A DNA stretch of 64,000 bases from Russula earlei (taxonomy: Eukaryota > Basidiomycota > Agaricomycetes > Russulales > Russulaceae), in NCBI GenBank assembly GCA_025769875.1, contig JAGFNK010000040.1:124001-188000 (forward strand), given 5' to 3'. The notes under the pieces are model-generated. The model worked only from the letters and a program-made list of their open reading frames with translations. It was not told the DNA's origin and ran no database searches. The position numbers and the translations under genes are program-made. Shown here piece by piece: positions 24,185-35,521 of this stretch (the stretch's first letter is position 1; every line of letters starts with the position of its first letter).

Positions 24185-25001
24185 TCTTTGAGGAAGGGGA
24201 CACCAATATGTTGATCAAAGTGTATGTGATCCACCCAATCTAAAGATAAGATGGCTTAAACTTTTTAGATATAATCATGTCCTCAAATCACACTGGCTCT
24301 ATGGCAGGTGAAATTGATGGATCAATTGAATATGATTTGTCCTAGTGCATTGCATGGTGCCATATCACCGAAACAGGCACAAACAACAGAAAGTTGGGCT
24401 TAATGGTCAGGACCTGGTGGCTGACCAACACCAGACAATTTCCACCTGTGCCAAGGGCATATTACAGGATTCAATCTTGCAATTTGATGAGATCTGTTTT
24501 CATGTCCCTTCACAATCCTGTCCTGGTGTGTATTACTCAATCAATCTGATGAGGTCAACTTGTGATTGCACAGATTATCCCCAGATCAGATTCTGCAAAC
24601 ACATTGCAGCAATCTACATCCACTTTCTTTACCTCTGTCCTGAAGAGAGCACCCAAAAACCTCCTATAGAGAGTGCAAATAAATCACCTGACCCACCATA
24701 CCCATCATCTTCTTCATCCACACCAAGGGAGAGCCTAGTATCTCTCTCACAGGATATCATATCATTATTGCATGATCTCACATCTAGGCTGGAGAATGCT
24801 AATCAATCAGCAGAGATCGTTGAGGCCATACAGGCCACAAAAAATACAGTTTGGCAGCTGCAATTCATGTAATTCAGTCTTACCCAATAAGGAGGTAATT
24901 GTGCCCAATCAGAATATGTGGATGGAGACAGCCAAGCATATGGGCATCAAATGGGGTCCAAAACAATGGTCCTGTCTCCCTGACAAGTGGGGACTCACAG
25001 T

Positions 25002-25963
25002 TGTCAAGACTCACTGTTGAACTATCCAGTTCAAGAGCGAGAAATTAGCTCAAAGACAAGTCAATAGATGTCTAAGACGGTGTGGGCAAGAAGCAGAGTC
25101 CAGAGTAGTAACAAATACCAGAGAGGCACTGTTACTGTGAGAGTCGAGCAGTCATGTAGAGAGGAGGCCAGGATAGTCACAAGGGGACAGTCCTTAAAGG
25201 AGTATCCCAGGGATGGAGAGTGCCATAAACAAATGGACAGTCTGAGGACTGTCCGCTACTTTATTGAGCACTTATATACTACAAGAGAACTGCTAAATAG
25301 AGAACAAGTCATAACCTTGTTATCAAGCACAATAGAGTGATGAGTAAGAAGTCGGAGTGCGCTTACTGAGCATGCTCAGTCATGCTCAGTAAGCTGCTGA
25401 GTAAGAAGGCTTCTCCTGATGAGTAAGAGCTTTCATTGTCCACGTGTTTACTGTTCTAGTGCATGTGTGAGCACCTGATTCATTTTCTGTTAGTTAGTTT
25501 AGGGCCGGTCATTTGGGGACTTGTAGTTTGGTTAGGGAATAGTGTTATCTTATAAGGCCCTTATATAGTTCTATTAGGGTCTTTAGAGTCGACCCTAATA
25601 CTTCTATTAAGGTCCTTAGTATTGCCTTATAGTTCATTCTATAGTTATTAGAGTTGGTCTAATAATGCGTTGTAAGGTCTTTGATACTAGGTTGGTACCT
25701 ATTGTAGGGCACCTAGAGTCGTCCTAAAGGGTCCCTAGGAGGGCCCTAATACTGTCCTTTATTGCTAGAAGGGTTGCCATTAAGTGGGGCTTGCTGTATA
25801 TCAATTGTGCCAAGAATCGCTCACGCGACAATGCGCGTGCAATATTGTGGACACCTCTACTCACCCCTTTTGCTCATGTGAACAGGGTGACACCATAGAG
25901 GCTGGGTTTCCTCCTATAAGGAAGGGTCCTTCAAGGGCCCTCTCTGGAAAATGGTTCATGACA
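25002..25963 (-). mobile_element. Solo LTR family T (T5) in the MULE
   Basis: 962 bp from TGTCAAGACTC to TTCATGACA, with the exact duplication ACAGT (24997-25001 and 25964-25968). It retains more CpG than other copies (for example CACGCGACAATGCGCGTGC), so it is likely one of the younger insertions. Confidence 0.92.
25362..25393. repeat. Conserved 13-bp inverted repeat in T LTRs
   Basis: CTTACTGAGCATG, six bases, then CATGCTCAGTAAG, the exact reverse complement. The same arrangement occurs in every T copy that covers this region, with only one or two differences. Confidence 0.9.
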
Positions 25964-26309
25964 ACAGTGCAGAGCATCAGCATCACTAAGGGAAAGTGGT
26001 GCTGTGTTCACCATGATCCATACACCAGGGGCAAAGCATTGGGCAAGTGTGCCAAGCCCAATGCAATATCTGCCACCATGAATGCAAGCACAGGTGTGTT
26101 AAACTGGAACCCAAATGGATTGAAGAAAGCAAAGACCTTCATACAAGTTTCTACATCCACTCATAGATATTACATGCTAGACAGGACTATAGCAGATATG
26201 CATATGGGACTAGGGTTATGCATACTATACTGTCTATCACAAGATGCAGCCTTATGCAGCATCTGGAACATTTCCACATCATGTGTCACTGAGTGTGCGA
26301 TATAGTGGA

Positions 26310-27634
26310 CACCTGTAGTCACCTCTTTTGGACTTAGGAACAGCCCTGGGTCATAGAGGTATAACTACCATACATGTAGACAAGTATACACATCACTCCA
26401 CACCCCAATATCACTTGAGCACTTAGCACAACCTCTAAGGTGGGTTGCTTAGCCTGTTAGCTGTGCCCTATGCTGCGCAACAATGTGCCCTTGGGGAACT
26501 GGCATCTCAAACCTCCCTCTGAACCCCCCTCTCTCTATGCCACCACCTCCCTTGCATCAGTCCCTTTGGACTCACACTGCTGCCTATTCTAGCAGCCTCA
26601 TCTGCTGCTGTTCCTTACAATACAAAATCCTTTTTTGTATCATTTTAATTTATTTGTCTGATACCTAATAAATAAGTGATTGAATAAGTAATTGAGAAAA
26701 TAATTTGGTGTCATTTAAATGCTTGATTGAAGTACTGATTCTCTTGCCAAACAATCACCTTTTATAGTAATTCAACCCATTAGGAAAAGTACACAACTCA
26801 TATTGCCAGCATCGCCAACATGCTGACCACCACTGTCACCTCAGCTTCCTCCACCCAGCTGTCTTAGCACCTGCTGAGCCAGCTGTCATATCAATCACTT
26901 CTGTTGTTACCTCAGCTCTTTTTTCTATCACCAGCACCAGCACTGCTGCCCCAGCCATTTTAGCACCAGTCATACAGCCATCATCTTAGAATTGCCAGTC
27001 ACTGCCTCAGCCCCATCCACTGTATCACCATTATTGCCAGCTGCCACTGCCATCACCTTGCCTAAGCTGCCTTTCAGCACCACTGCATCAGTTCTTCCCT
27101 CTGCCACAACTGTCTTGGCACCCTCTGCACCTCCCAGCCTTAGGTTACCTTTGCTTATGTTGCCAACCCCTGCTCTACCACCTGCTGTGTCACCTCTGGT
27201 CCTCCTTGTCATTTCCACCTACACCTGCATCTATGAACTCATGCCCACTGACCACACCCCCTCAACAATGCTCTGACCCTCAGTTGCCACCTACCTTCCA
27301 ACTCTGCTGTGCTTTCATTTTTGCTACCCACTGCCACACTGCCTTGCCTAGCCAAAGAGATTCACACAGAACTTACAGAAGAATGCCACAAAGTACTGGA
27401 AACCAAAGATGCCACTGCCTTGGAGAAGCAAGCACAGTTGCCTTGACCAGATGTTCACCAGCATGCCATAATGCATTGCCATCCCAGTAGAAACACCACA
27501 TGCTGGCTTTCCTCTTGCCTCCCCACCCACTCATGCACCATCACCCATGCATGCCATTGCCATCTCAGTTGGAGGCAACCATGACACCATGGCTGAGACA
27601 TAATGGCAAGAGCAATGTGCAAGTCAGGCTCACA
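26310..27634. repeat. Diverged LTR end, then decayed gag-tail-like repeat
   Basis: The stretch around 26,280-26,360 resembles a very diverged end of a T-like LTR (GTGGACACCTGTAGTCACC). From the MULE right end (26,799) to 27,634 the sequence is an Ala/Pro/Thr-rich degenerate coding pattern like the tails of the gag genes at 39,700-40,100 and 46,300-47,200. No intact ORF remains. Confidence 0.5.
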
Positions 27635-28872
27635 TAGGGATGTGCCCGGCCCGGCCTCAGGCCGTGAGCCGGGCCAAGCCAGGCTGAAATAGGCCGGGCC
27701 GAGCCGGGCCAAAGTGACGGCTTTGTGATGGCTTTGGCCCGGCCTGTGATTTGAAAAGCCAAAGCCGGGCCGTCAAGCCCCGGCTTTGATCATTTGGGTA
27801 ATCATCAAACTTTAATTTATCAATTTGACACACCATTTTGTTCCCTGTCGTTTTTCATCGTCATATCTGTGCTTCCCTCTCAACCTTCCTTTTTGCTTGA
27901 GTCAAGTACATGTACAATGTAAGCCTTGGTGGCCTATATGTCAATATGCAATGCTCAGTCGCGTTGGTTGCTCATAATCCCTTTCCTCAGTCTTAGATCG
28001 CTTCGTCCCGCAGGGTACCATGTTGTACACTGGACTTCACTCATTCCACATGTATAATCTATGCTCTTACTATGCCTCATCATGCTCTCCAGAACATAAC
28101 AACTCTGTAATATATTTGATATTTAAATACAAAAGTGCTATTCTAAAGTCCTCCTACTGCGAATCCACGAGCGCGAGGCGATGCGGCGATGATGTCAGGG
28201 GCGAGACGCTATGGGCAGCAAGCCCTCGAATAGGGCGGCAATGACAATGGGCGAGGCGCTGTGGGCAGCGAGCCCTCAGGTAAGGCGATGGTGACGATGT
28301 CAAACACGTCATACAGGTCCGTGCATAGACGTGTGGCGGACGCGAGGACGATGCTTGAGGGACGGTCTTGGGAGGGCGCGAGGCGCAGCCAGACTGGTGA
28401 TGGCATTGTGCCGTAGGTCGAAGTGTGGGGAGGAGCCGTGCTCCGACTTGAAGACTGAAGGGATGAAGGCATTGAGCGGCAAGGCGAGTGACGTCAACGG
28501 CGATCGAATTGAGCTGTTGTCGTAGTCTGCTGACATGGAGTGGGCAACACGGTGGGGATGACGTCGAGAGTGGGAACGCGAGGAAAGGAGAGTGAGGTGA
28601 AAGGAATGACGATAGTTGGAAGGAGGGATGTGAGTGGGATGAAAGACGAAGGGAAAGTGAACGCATGGCACGCAAGGCCTGGTACAAGTCATGTGGCCAG
28701 CGGGCTCATACAAAAAAATCTTACGTACAAAAGCCATGGCCTAGGCCGGGCCAAGCCGGAGCCAAGCTGGGGTTGACGGCTTTGGCCCGGCCTGGGGTTT
28801 TAGAAAGCCAAAGCCACCTCGGGCCGAGCCAAAGCCGGGGCTTTCAGGCCAAGCCGGGCCGGAAAAACCCTA
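27635..28872. mobile_element. Non-autonomous hAT element with GC-rich ends
   Basis: 1,238 bp from TAGGGATGTGCCCGGCCCGG to GGCCGGAAAAACCCTA, with the exact 8-bp duplication GGCTCACA (27627-27634 and 28873-28880). The subterminal regions carry many GGGCC/GGCTTTGG repeats in both orientations. The centre is unrelated, has more CpG and shows no transposase. Confidence 0.88.
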
Positions 28873-28880
28873 GGCTCACA

Positions 28881-29668
28881 ACCCACCACCATTTCCTCTG
28901 CTGCCACCAATGCATTGCCCTCTCCTTTCAAGCCCACCACAGAAGGAACAGCAGCAGCAGCCTCACCACCTCCATTGAAATATGCCACCACAGCTCCAGC
29001 GACAACAACAACTTCAGCACCAGCAGCAATGTCTGGCCACATGGCAATGTGCAGCAACCAGGCCACCTCCCCTTTCCCTGCAAGGGTTCACTGAGAGTTC
29101 TACTGATGGATGGATATAGGTTTATGGTGTCATGAGGCAAATACCATGTGGGAAGGTCACCATATATGGTTGGTCCCTCCAGTCCATCATACCTTGAACC
29201 TGACACATACCTTCCATGCTGCAGGCCACATAGCAATGCACACACCATCCACTGCCCCATTGACACCTATGCTGCCCACACCTCCTGAGCCATGACAAGC
29301 CACAGTGTGCAACAATATCAACCACCACTATCTGTCCTTCTTGCACAATAGAGGACCACCTGGCACCACTATGACACACAACACCATGTTAGAATGCATC
29401 TACATGCACCCACATTCCCCACCTCATTAACACCTGCACCACCCACACTGCCTACATCTCCTTCACCATGACCCACTGCAGCACATCATAACATCAGCTG
29501 TGTCCACCACTACTTCATGGACTCCATACTGTGTAGCACATAGATAATAAACTATGCATTCATTCATATCTGTAGTATGTAGCACACCCCTGTGCTGCAA
29601 TAATATAATGTTACATTTATCATAAATTCATGGTCTGGACCAGTTTACAACTGATCTGAACTGGTCTA
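28881..29668. repeat. Continuation of decayed gag-tail-like repeat
   Basis: The Ala/Pro-rich degenerate pattern resumes after the hAT and grades into unassigned AT-rich repeat DNA (CACCACC and CTGGTCT motifs). No gene was recognised. Confidence 0.4.
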
Positions 29669-30980
29669 TGTTACAAACCAAGGCCAGGTCCTGGCCATAT
29701 ATTGTCCTATTTCACTCAAGAGAGACCTCTCTCACTTTGCATTGCCAACTCACTTCCATTTCTTGGGCTACCCCTCCTGTGGTGCAAGATATTGCTATTG
29801 CAAAGGCACTATAACATGACCAGGCACCTGTTTCCTAATCAGGTAATCATCGCGTGGCAGCCACATGGCCACCCAGCCACCAAGAACCAGAAACAGCGGC
29901 ACAAACTCCTCAAACTGTTGCATAACTGATCTGACATCATCAAGGCTCCAATGACATCATGGCTGACTGAGCGACTCCACAGTGACCTCATAGGCTCACT
30001 AAGTGCTCCACAGTGACATCATAAGGATGTCATCGCTCCACAATGATCAGTAATATGCTCAGTAAGCCTGAAACCTGACACAAGCAAGTTTATGCCTCTG
30101 TAGTCCTATTGGATGGTACCAAAGAGTCTAGAATAGTTCCAGTTCTTTGTAATGTCAAGTGGGCTGAGGTGTGCATGTGTGGTTAAGATGATTGAGGGCT
30201 GAGTGATGCAGATGAGATCTTGATGTCAGGTGCAAGTGGTGTGGTGAGGGCTGAGGATAAGATGCAAGAGGTGTGGAGGAGGTGAAGCATCACATGCCAT
30301 CTGCACATAGTTCTGTCAATATGGCCACTGCTCTCCAGCAACTACTTGATGACATACAATACTGACAGCACCAGCCAGAATATGGCTGGCCAATTATATC
30401 AACACTTTGATAAATTTGCAGACGACAGGTGGTGCCCACTCAAACAGAAGGATGCAGTTTGGTTCACCAAAGATTGCTGATCGGTTGATTCCATTCATAT
30501 AGATGAAGAGCAGTTGAAATGAGGGACAATTATGGTGCACAGCCATACAGACTGGACCAGTATGGACTGGTATAGACCAGTCTGTTGTGGTTGCCCAATG
30601 ATTGCTGGACCAGTTGTAACCAGTCTAGCAATAGACTGTCAAGACACATACTGCTGATCACTAAGGACTCAGGAGCAGGTGGGCAAGGGTTGGAACAGAT
30701 GATACGTGGCATAGGCAGTGTTGAACAGGAGGACGAGCCAAACGATGAGGAGGTACCAGACGGGGACTGGTACATGTTGCAAGAGACAGAGGCGAAGGCT
30801 AGAGGCCAGTGTAGCGAGGGGGCTTTAAACAAGGCGGTCATTGAAGAGTACCTTGAAGACAAGAGGAGACTTTAAACTGAGTGGTCACAGGGGAGTACCC
30901 AGGAAGATGAGAGTATCACAAATGGACAGTCTGACGACTGCCATGCTACATTGGGGCTTATATACAGTGTACTGTTGATT
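29669..30980 (+). mobile_element. G-family LTR (G2) broken by an inversion
   Basis: The first part, 29669-30152, runs from TGTTACAAACCAAGG to TTCTTTGTAAT in the plus orientation. The missing rest of the LTR, including its TATA segment and its terminus, lies in reverse complement at 30639-30980. Between them is 30153-30638, unassigned DNA. GTCTA precedes the left end, and its reverse complement TAGAC abuts the inverted terminus at 30634-30638, as expected if an 828-bp segment flipped after insertion. Confidence 0.75.
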
Positions 30981-31799
30981 GTATCTCAAGCCTTCATGAC
31001 CACCTCAACTACCTTGCCCAATCTTAATTCCCTTTCATGGCTCTGGCTCCCTTTCATATTCTGATTCCTTTTGTTACTTAGCTTCCTTAAGTACTTCTGC
31101 CTTGTATATAAAAACCCACTAGTAGAAATAAAAAAATACAGTCCCCTTGCATCTCCTAGTATCTGTCAGCCCAAAATGACTGCATGCAAGTCATCTTGGC
31201 TGTCTTCTCCCTTCCTCTCTTCTCCCTCTCTTCCCTTCCCTTGCTCTTAAACCAAGACAACTGTCTTGGATCACTGTTCAGTTGCATGAACTCAGTGTGC
31301 CCTGGATAGGCATGCTGCAATGTGGTTGCATCTTGCATGCATGCACACTGAAACTGCACTGGGCCATTGAGCTGTTGATTAGATTGGTTGATTTTGCTTG
31401 TAAGGGTGAGCTGTACCACTGGCCATGGAATCACATGCAGACTGCACATGGCTCCACCTCCTCCCACACCTCTCACCCTCCAGCCCTCCCATCCTCAGCA
31501 TTTGCCACTGAATGCATGCCCATGACCTCACACCTGATGTCAAGACCTTGACCACTTTGACCAGCCTTTGCCACTGACCATGTGTGCATGCCATTCCCTG
31601 GCACACGTGACATGTTTGCATCTCAGGCCTTTCACCATGGCCTCAACCACCTTGCCCAGCCTTGAACTTCTTTTCATCATCTCTCTCCCTTTTATTCCTT
31701 TCATCCTTAGTACTTCCCTTCTTGTATATAAAACACCCTAACTACCCTGTAGTAGGTCAAAAACAAAATCCAATACAGTTGCTCCTTAGTCTCTCTCAG
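30981..31799 (+). repeat. Two partial S-type LTR copies
   Basis: TATA-containing segments (TTGTATATAAAAACCC near 31,105 and CTTGTATATAAAACACCC near 31,720) are preceded by the CCTTTCAT-rich block and followed by CTGTAGTAG and TCTTCTCCCTC blocks of the S LTRs at 60,865 and 40,690. They are CpG-poor relative to the copy at 60,865. Confidence 0.6.
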
Positions 31800-32757
31800 T
31801 GTCAGAACTCACTGTTGAACAATCCAGTTCAAGAGTGAGATAGGAGCTCAGAGGTGAGTCAACTGAGTTTGAGGACAAAGTTGGTGAAGAGCACAGTCCA
31901 AACAAGTGGCAAGTACCAGACAGGGACTGGTACTGGCTGCGAGAGATAATCATGGAAAGAGAGGGCCAGGTTGTGCTAGATAGGGCAGTCACAAAAGGAG
32001 TACCCTTGGTAATGGAGTGCCACAAATTAAATGGACAGTCCGAAGACTGTCCATTGCTTTATTGAGTGCTTATATACTACAAAAGAACTGCTGAATAGGG
32101 AACAAGTCATAACCTTGTTATCAAGCACAATTGATGGATGAGTAAGATGTCAGAGTATGCTTACTGAGCATGCTCAGTCATGCTCAGTAAGCTGCTGAGT
32201 AAGAAGGCTCTTATTGATGAGTAAGAGTCTTTACTATCCACATGTTCACTGCTTTAGTGCACATGTGAAGCACCTGATTCATTTACTATTTGTTAGTTTA
32301 GGGCCAGTCATTTGAGGACTTGTAGTTTGGTTCAGGGAGTTGCCTATAAGGCCCCTTATATAGTTCTATTAGGGTCCTTAGAGTCGACCCTAATACTTCT
32401 ACTAAGGTCCTTAGTATTGCTTTATAGTTTGTTCTAAGGTTATTAGAGTTAGTCTAATAACACGTTGTGGGGCTTTTAGTATCTGTTAGTGCCTCTTGTA
32501 GAGCACTTACAGTCGTCATAAAGGGTCCTTAGGGGGGCTATAATACCGTCCTTTATTGCTAAAAGGGTTGCCACTAAGTGGGGCTTGCTGAATGTTGATA
32601 GTGCTGAGAATCAATCACGCGACAATGTGTGTGCAATATTGTGGACACCTCTACTCACCCCTTTTGTCCATGTGAACAGGGTGGCACCATAGAGGCTGGG
32701 TTTCCTCTAATAAGGAAGGGTCCTTCAAGGGCCCTCTCCGGGAAATGGTTCATGACA
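31800..32757 (-). mobile_element. Solo LTR family T (T6)
   Basis: 958 bp from TGTCAGAACTC to TTCATGACA, with the exact duplication CTCAG (31795-31799 and 32758-32762). It is inserted in an S-type LTR. Confidence 0.92.
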
Positions 32758-32959
32758 CTCAGTATCTGTCAGCCTGAAATGACCACATGTGAGCAATGTC
32801 ACTCTTCTCTCCTCTTTCTCTCTTCTCCCTCCCTCCCTCCTCCTCTCTGCTTGTTCTTGGCTCAAAGACAACCATCCTGGATCACTGTCCAGCCACACAA
32901 ACACACACACACACATGCCCCAAACTGGCTCACTTCAGTAATACTGTCTACCATACAAC
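32758..32959 (+). repeat. S-type LTR remainder between T6 and T7
   Basis: It continues the S LTR sequence interrupted by T6 and includes a short (CA)n run near 32,900. Confidence 0.6.
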
Positions 32960-33921
32960 TGTCATGAACCATTCTCCGGAGAGGGCCCTTGAAGGACCCT
33001 TCCTTATAGGAGGAAACCCAGCCTCTATGGTGTCACCCTGTTCACACAAGCAAAAGGGGTGAGTAGAGGTGTCCACAATATCGCGCGTGCATTGTTGCGT
33101 GAGTGATTCTCGGCACAATTGACATACAGCAAGCCCCACTTAAAGGCAACCCTTCTAACAACAAAAGACAGTATTAGGGCCTTCCTAAGGACCCTTTGGA
33201 ACGACCCTAGGAGCTCTACAATAGGCACTAACCTAGTATCAAAGGCCCTACAATGCGTTATTAGACCAACTCTAATAACTATAGAACGAACTATAAGGCA
33301 ATATTAAGGACCTTAATAGAAGTATTAGGGGCGACTCTAAGGACCCTAATAGAACTATAGAAGGGCCTTATAAGATAACACTATTCCCTAACCAAACTAC
33401 AAGTCCTCAAGTGACCGGCCCTAAACTAACTAACAGGAAATGAATCAGGTGCTCGCACGTGCACTAAAGCAGTGAACACGTGGGCAATGGAAGCTCTTAC
33501 TCATCAAGAGAAGCCTTCTTACTCAGCAGCTTACTGAGCATGACCGAGCATGCTCAGTAAGCGTCCTCCGACTTCTTACTCATCACTCTATTGTGCTTGA
33601 TAACAAGGTTATGACTTGTTCCCTATTTAGCAGTTCTCTTGTAGTATATAAGCGCTCAATAAAGTAGCGGACAGTCCTCAGACTGTCCATTTGTTTACGG
33701 CACTCTCCATCCCTGGGATACTCCTTTAAGGACCGTCCCCTTGTGACTATCCTGGCCTCTCCTCTGCGTGACTGCTCGACTCTCACAGTGACAATACCTC
33801 TCTGGTATCTGTTACTACTCTGGACTCTACTTCTTGCCCACGCCATCTTGGACGTTTATCGACTCGTCTTCGAGCTTATCCCTTGCTCTTGAACTGGATA
33901 GTTCAACAGTGAGTCTTGACA
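32960..33921 (+). mobile_element. Solo LTR family T (T7)
   Basis: 962 bp from TGTCATGAACC to GTCTTGACA, with the exact duplication ACAAC (32955-32959 and 33922-33926). It lies opposite in orientation to T6, only 202 bp away. Confidence 0.93.
33645..33688 (+). promoter_or_regulatory. LTR core: TATA box, AATAAA and stem-loop
   Basis: TATATAA (33645-33651) is followed by AATAAA (33658-33663) and the perfect inverted repeat GGACAGTC-CTCA-GACTGTCC (33669-33688). The same order occurs in other T copies, and a related one in G LTRs. It probably marks transcription start and polyadenylation in the R region; that role is inferred from position. Confidence 0.65.
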
Positions 33922-34895
33922 ACAACAGCCATACCCATACCCATACCATACCATCAGGGATCCAGTGGGTACACATGATGGACAGGATACTGGTCAGCCC
34001 TACCCATCAGACAGACAGTGTGCAGCCCTTCCAGTCTGTGGTTGCATGTAATTTTTGAAATACATGAACTGGTCTGGTTTTCAGTTGCACCCCAATGTAC
34101 CAGACCAGACCAGACCTTGAGGCACTAATACCAAGGGAGTTTGGCACTGGCTACACTCTGTGACATGCCAAAGGCTTCTGTTGCAGGCTATGAAGGCAGG
34201 AGGCACTGATGGCATAACATCACTGGCTGCACTGCACATTGTGCTTTTGTACCACACAAGAGGGGAGAAATCAAGAGCATTGTGCCCCTATGTGCCACAG
34301 GGGAAGGGATGGGGAAAGATAATCTGTTAATGTAGTGTATAGCCATCAGCAAAACTGTCACTACTAGAAGTGACTAGAATTACTATATTAGGCCATTTCT
34401 AATGCACTAGTTCATTCTAGGTGTTTCTAGTAGGATGTTGTTTTCCTGATGCTAAGTGAACCTCTTACTTGGGGTCAGCACTAGTGCTCTGAGGTCCAGT
34501 CCAGAAGACCGCAAATGGACTGGGAACCAGACCGGACCGTAACTGAGAATGACCAGACCATTGGTCTTGGTTACAGGTGGTTTGTGACCTAGCTGGTCCT
34601 GGTTCAAGTACATGGGCATAACAGCAACTGGTTTGAACCAGTCCTCCAGTCCACTCACAGAATACAGGTAGAATATGCAGCATGGTGCCAGCCCCATCAT
34701 AGCCTTGCCCACCATCTACTTTAGCACCATCTGCCTCACCTCCACCATATTGCCAGCATCACCATCATGCCAACCACCACTGTTGCTGCCTCAGCTTCCC
34801 ATTCCATCACCAGCACCAGCACCAGCACCAGCACCAGCACCAGCATTGCCACCCCAGCCATTTTAACACCAGCTGTACAGCTCTTGTCTCAGAAT
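33922..34895. repeat. Unit U repeat copy with (ACCAGC)n tract
   Basis: It includes sequence matching the U repeat at 16,974-18,037 (for example GACCATTGGTCTTGGTTACA and CACCATATTGCCAGCATC) and an ACCAGC microsatellite near 34,809-34,845. The junction near 34,745-34,765 shows the uninterrupted form of the MULE target. Confidence 0.55.
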
Positions 34896-35032
34896 TGTCA
34901 AGACATGTACTGCTGATCACAAAGGACTCAGGAGCAGTTGGGCAAGGGTCGGAACAGATGGTATGCAGTGTAAATGGCGTTGAACAGGAGGACAAGCCAA
35001 ATGACTAGAAGGTACCAGATGGGGACTGGTAC

Positions 35033-35521
35033 TGTTAAAGCAGATGGGCGCAGGTTATGATAACAGCGATAAGATCCTTAAGATCTATCAAAAGATATTT
35101 CAGTTTGTGTGAGACAAAACTATAAATCAGTAATACCTATCAAAAGATATCTACAACGCGTGATTAGATGCGAGAGATAAGATAGGAAACAGTAAGTACT
35201 CACTTCAGTTTGTGTAAGACAAAACTGAAGCAATCTAGCTAATTGAGTGCCTCTTAAATACGCGAAAGCATCTCTAAGCAATGTAATCATAACTACCAAC
35301 TTGTATCATAAAGGATCAGTTGTTAGTAGCTACCGATTGTCATCAATTAACTTATCATTGTAACATACGCAGGCTGCAGCATCTGAGCTGAGCCGGTCCG
35401 GCTGATCTGACGCGTGAGCGACGCGCGTGAGCCGGGAGCGCCCGGTCCGTGGGAGCCGATGCAGTTAACGCGACTGGGCTGTGATTACATCAGACTGCCC
35501 AAAGCAGTGGTAATCTCAACA
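35033..35521. mobile_element. 489-bp solo LTR (family V), younger copy
   Basis: It starts TGTTAAAGCAG and ends CTCAACA, with the exact duplication GGTAC (35028-35032 and 35522-35526). It is CpG-rich compared with the copy at 17,283. Confidence 0.92.

Larger units (their letters stand above)
19020..26300 (+). pseudogene. MULE transposase, broken and interrupted
   Basis: Four exonic blocks in order make one Mutator-type transposase. Block 1 (about 19,020-19,740) has the zinc-binding FAR1/WRKY-like N-terminus, with FEAWHQQEEF, ICSCQLSGGALCYVKKHP and KKMGCCCQMVIKSY, and an in-frame stop between them. Block 2 (22,480-23,221) is the DDE-type core: GNGFIGIDATHNIMQYADFL, a frameshift, VPVAWMLASNETKEI and IIMTDHDAAQIATL. 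Block 3 (24,185-25,001) ends in a SWIM zinc finger, STCDCTDYPQIRFCKHIAAI, followed by a Ser/Pro linker. Block 4 (25,964-26,300) has a Cys/His segment of uncertain role. The first D (IDATHN) and second D (TDHDAAQ) positions are visible. Stops, frameshifts and the T3, T4 and T5 insertions make it non-functional. Confidence 0.82.
18038..26798 (+). mobile_element. Mutator-like element (MULE), fragmented by four LTRs
   Basis: An 11-bp direct repeat CATATTGCCAG flanks it (18027-18037 and 26799-26809), within the 8-11 bp expected for MULEs. Inverted ends share AATGGGTTGAATT-CTATAAAAGG and GCAAGAGAATCAG, seen near 19,026-19,075 and in reverse complement near 26,740-26,785. T2 lies five bases inside the left end. 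The interior encodes a MULE transposase split by T3, T4 and T5. Without the insertions it would be about 4.1 kb. Confidence 0.82.

Noticed and set aside
27900..28050. Possible tRNA-like sequence in the second hAT
   Set aside because: No consistent cloverleaf or A/B box spacing could be found.
18043..33921. Reading T2-T3 or T6-T7 as LTR pairs of full-length retrotransposons
   Set aside because: Each has its own 5-bp duplication or near-match, and the sequence between them belongs to the MULE or S repeat; orientation is also opposite within both pairs.
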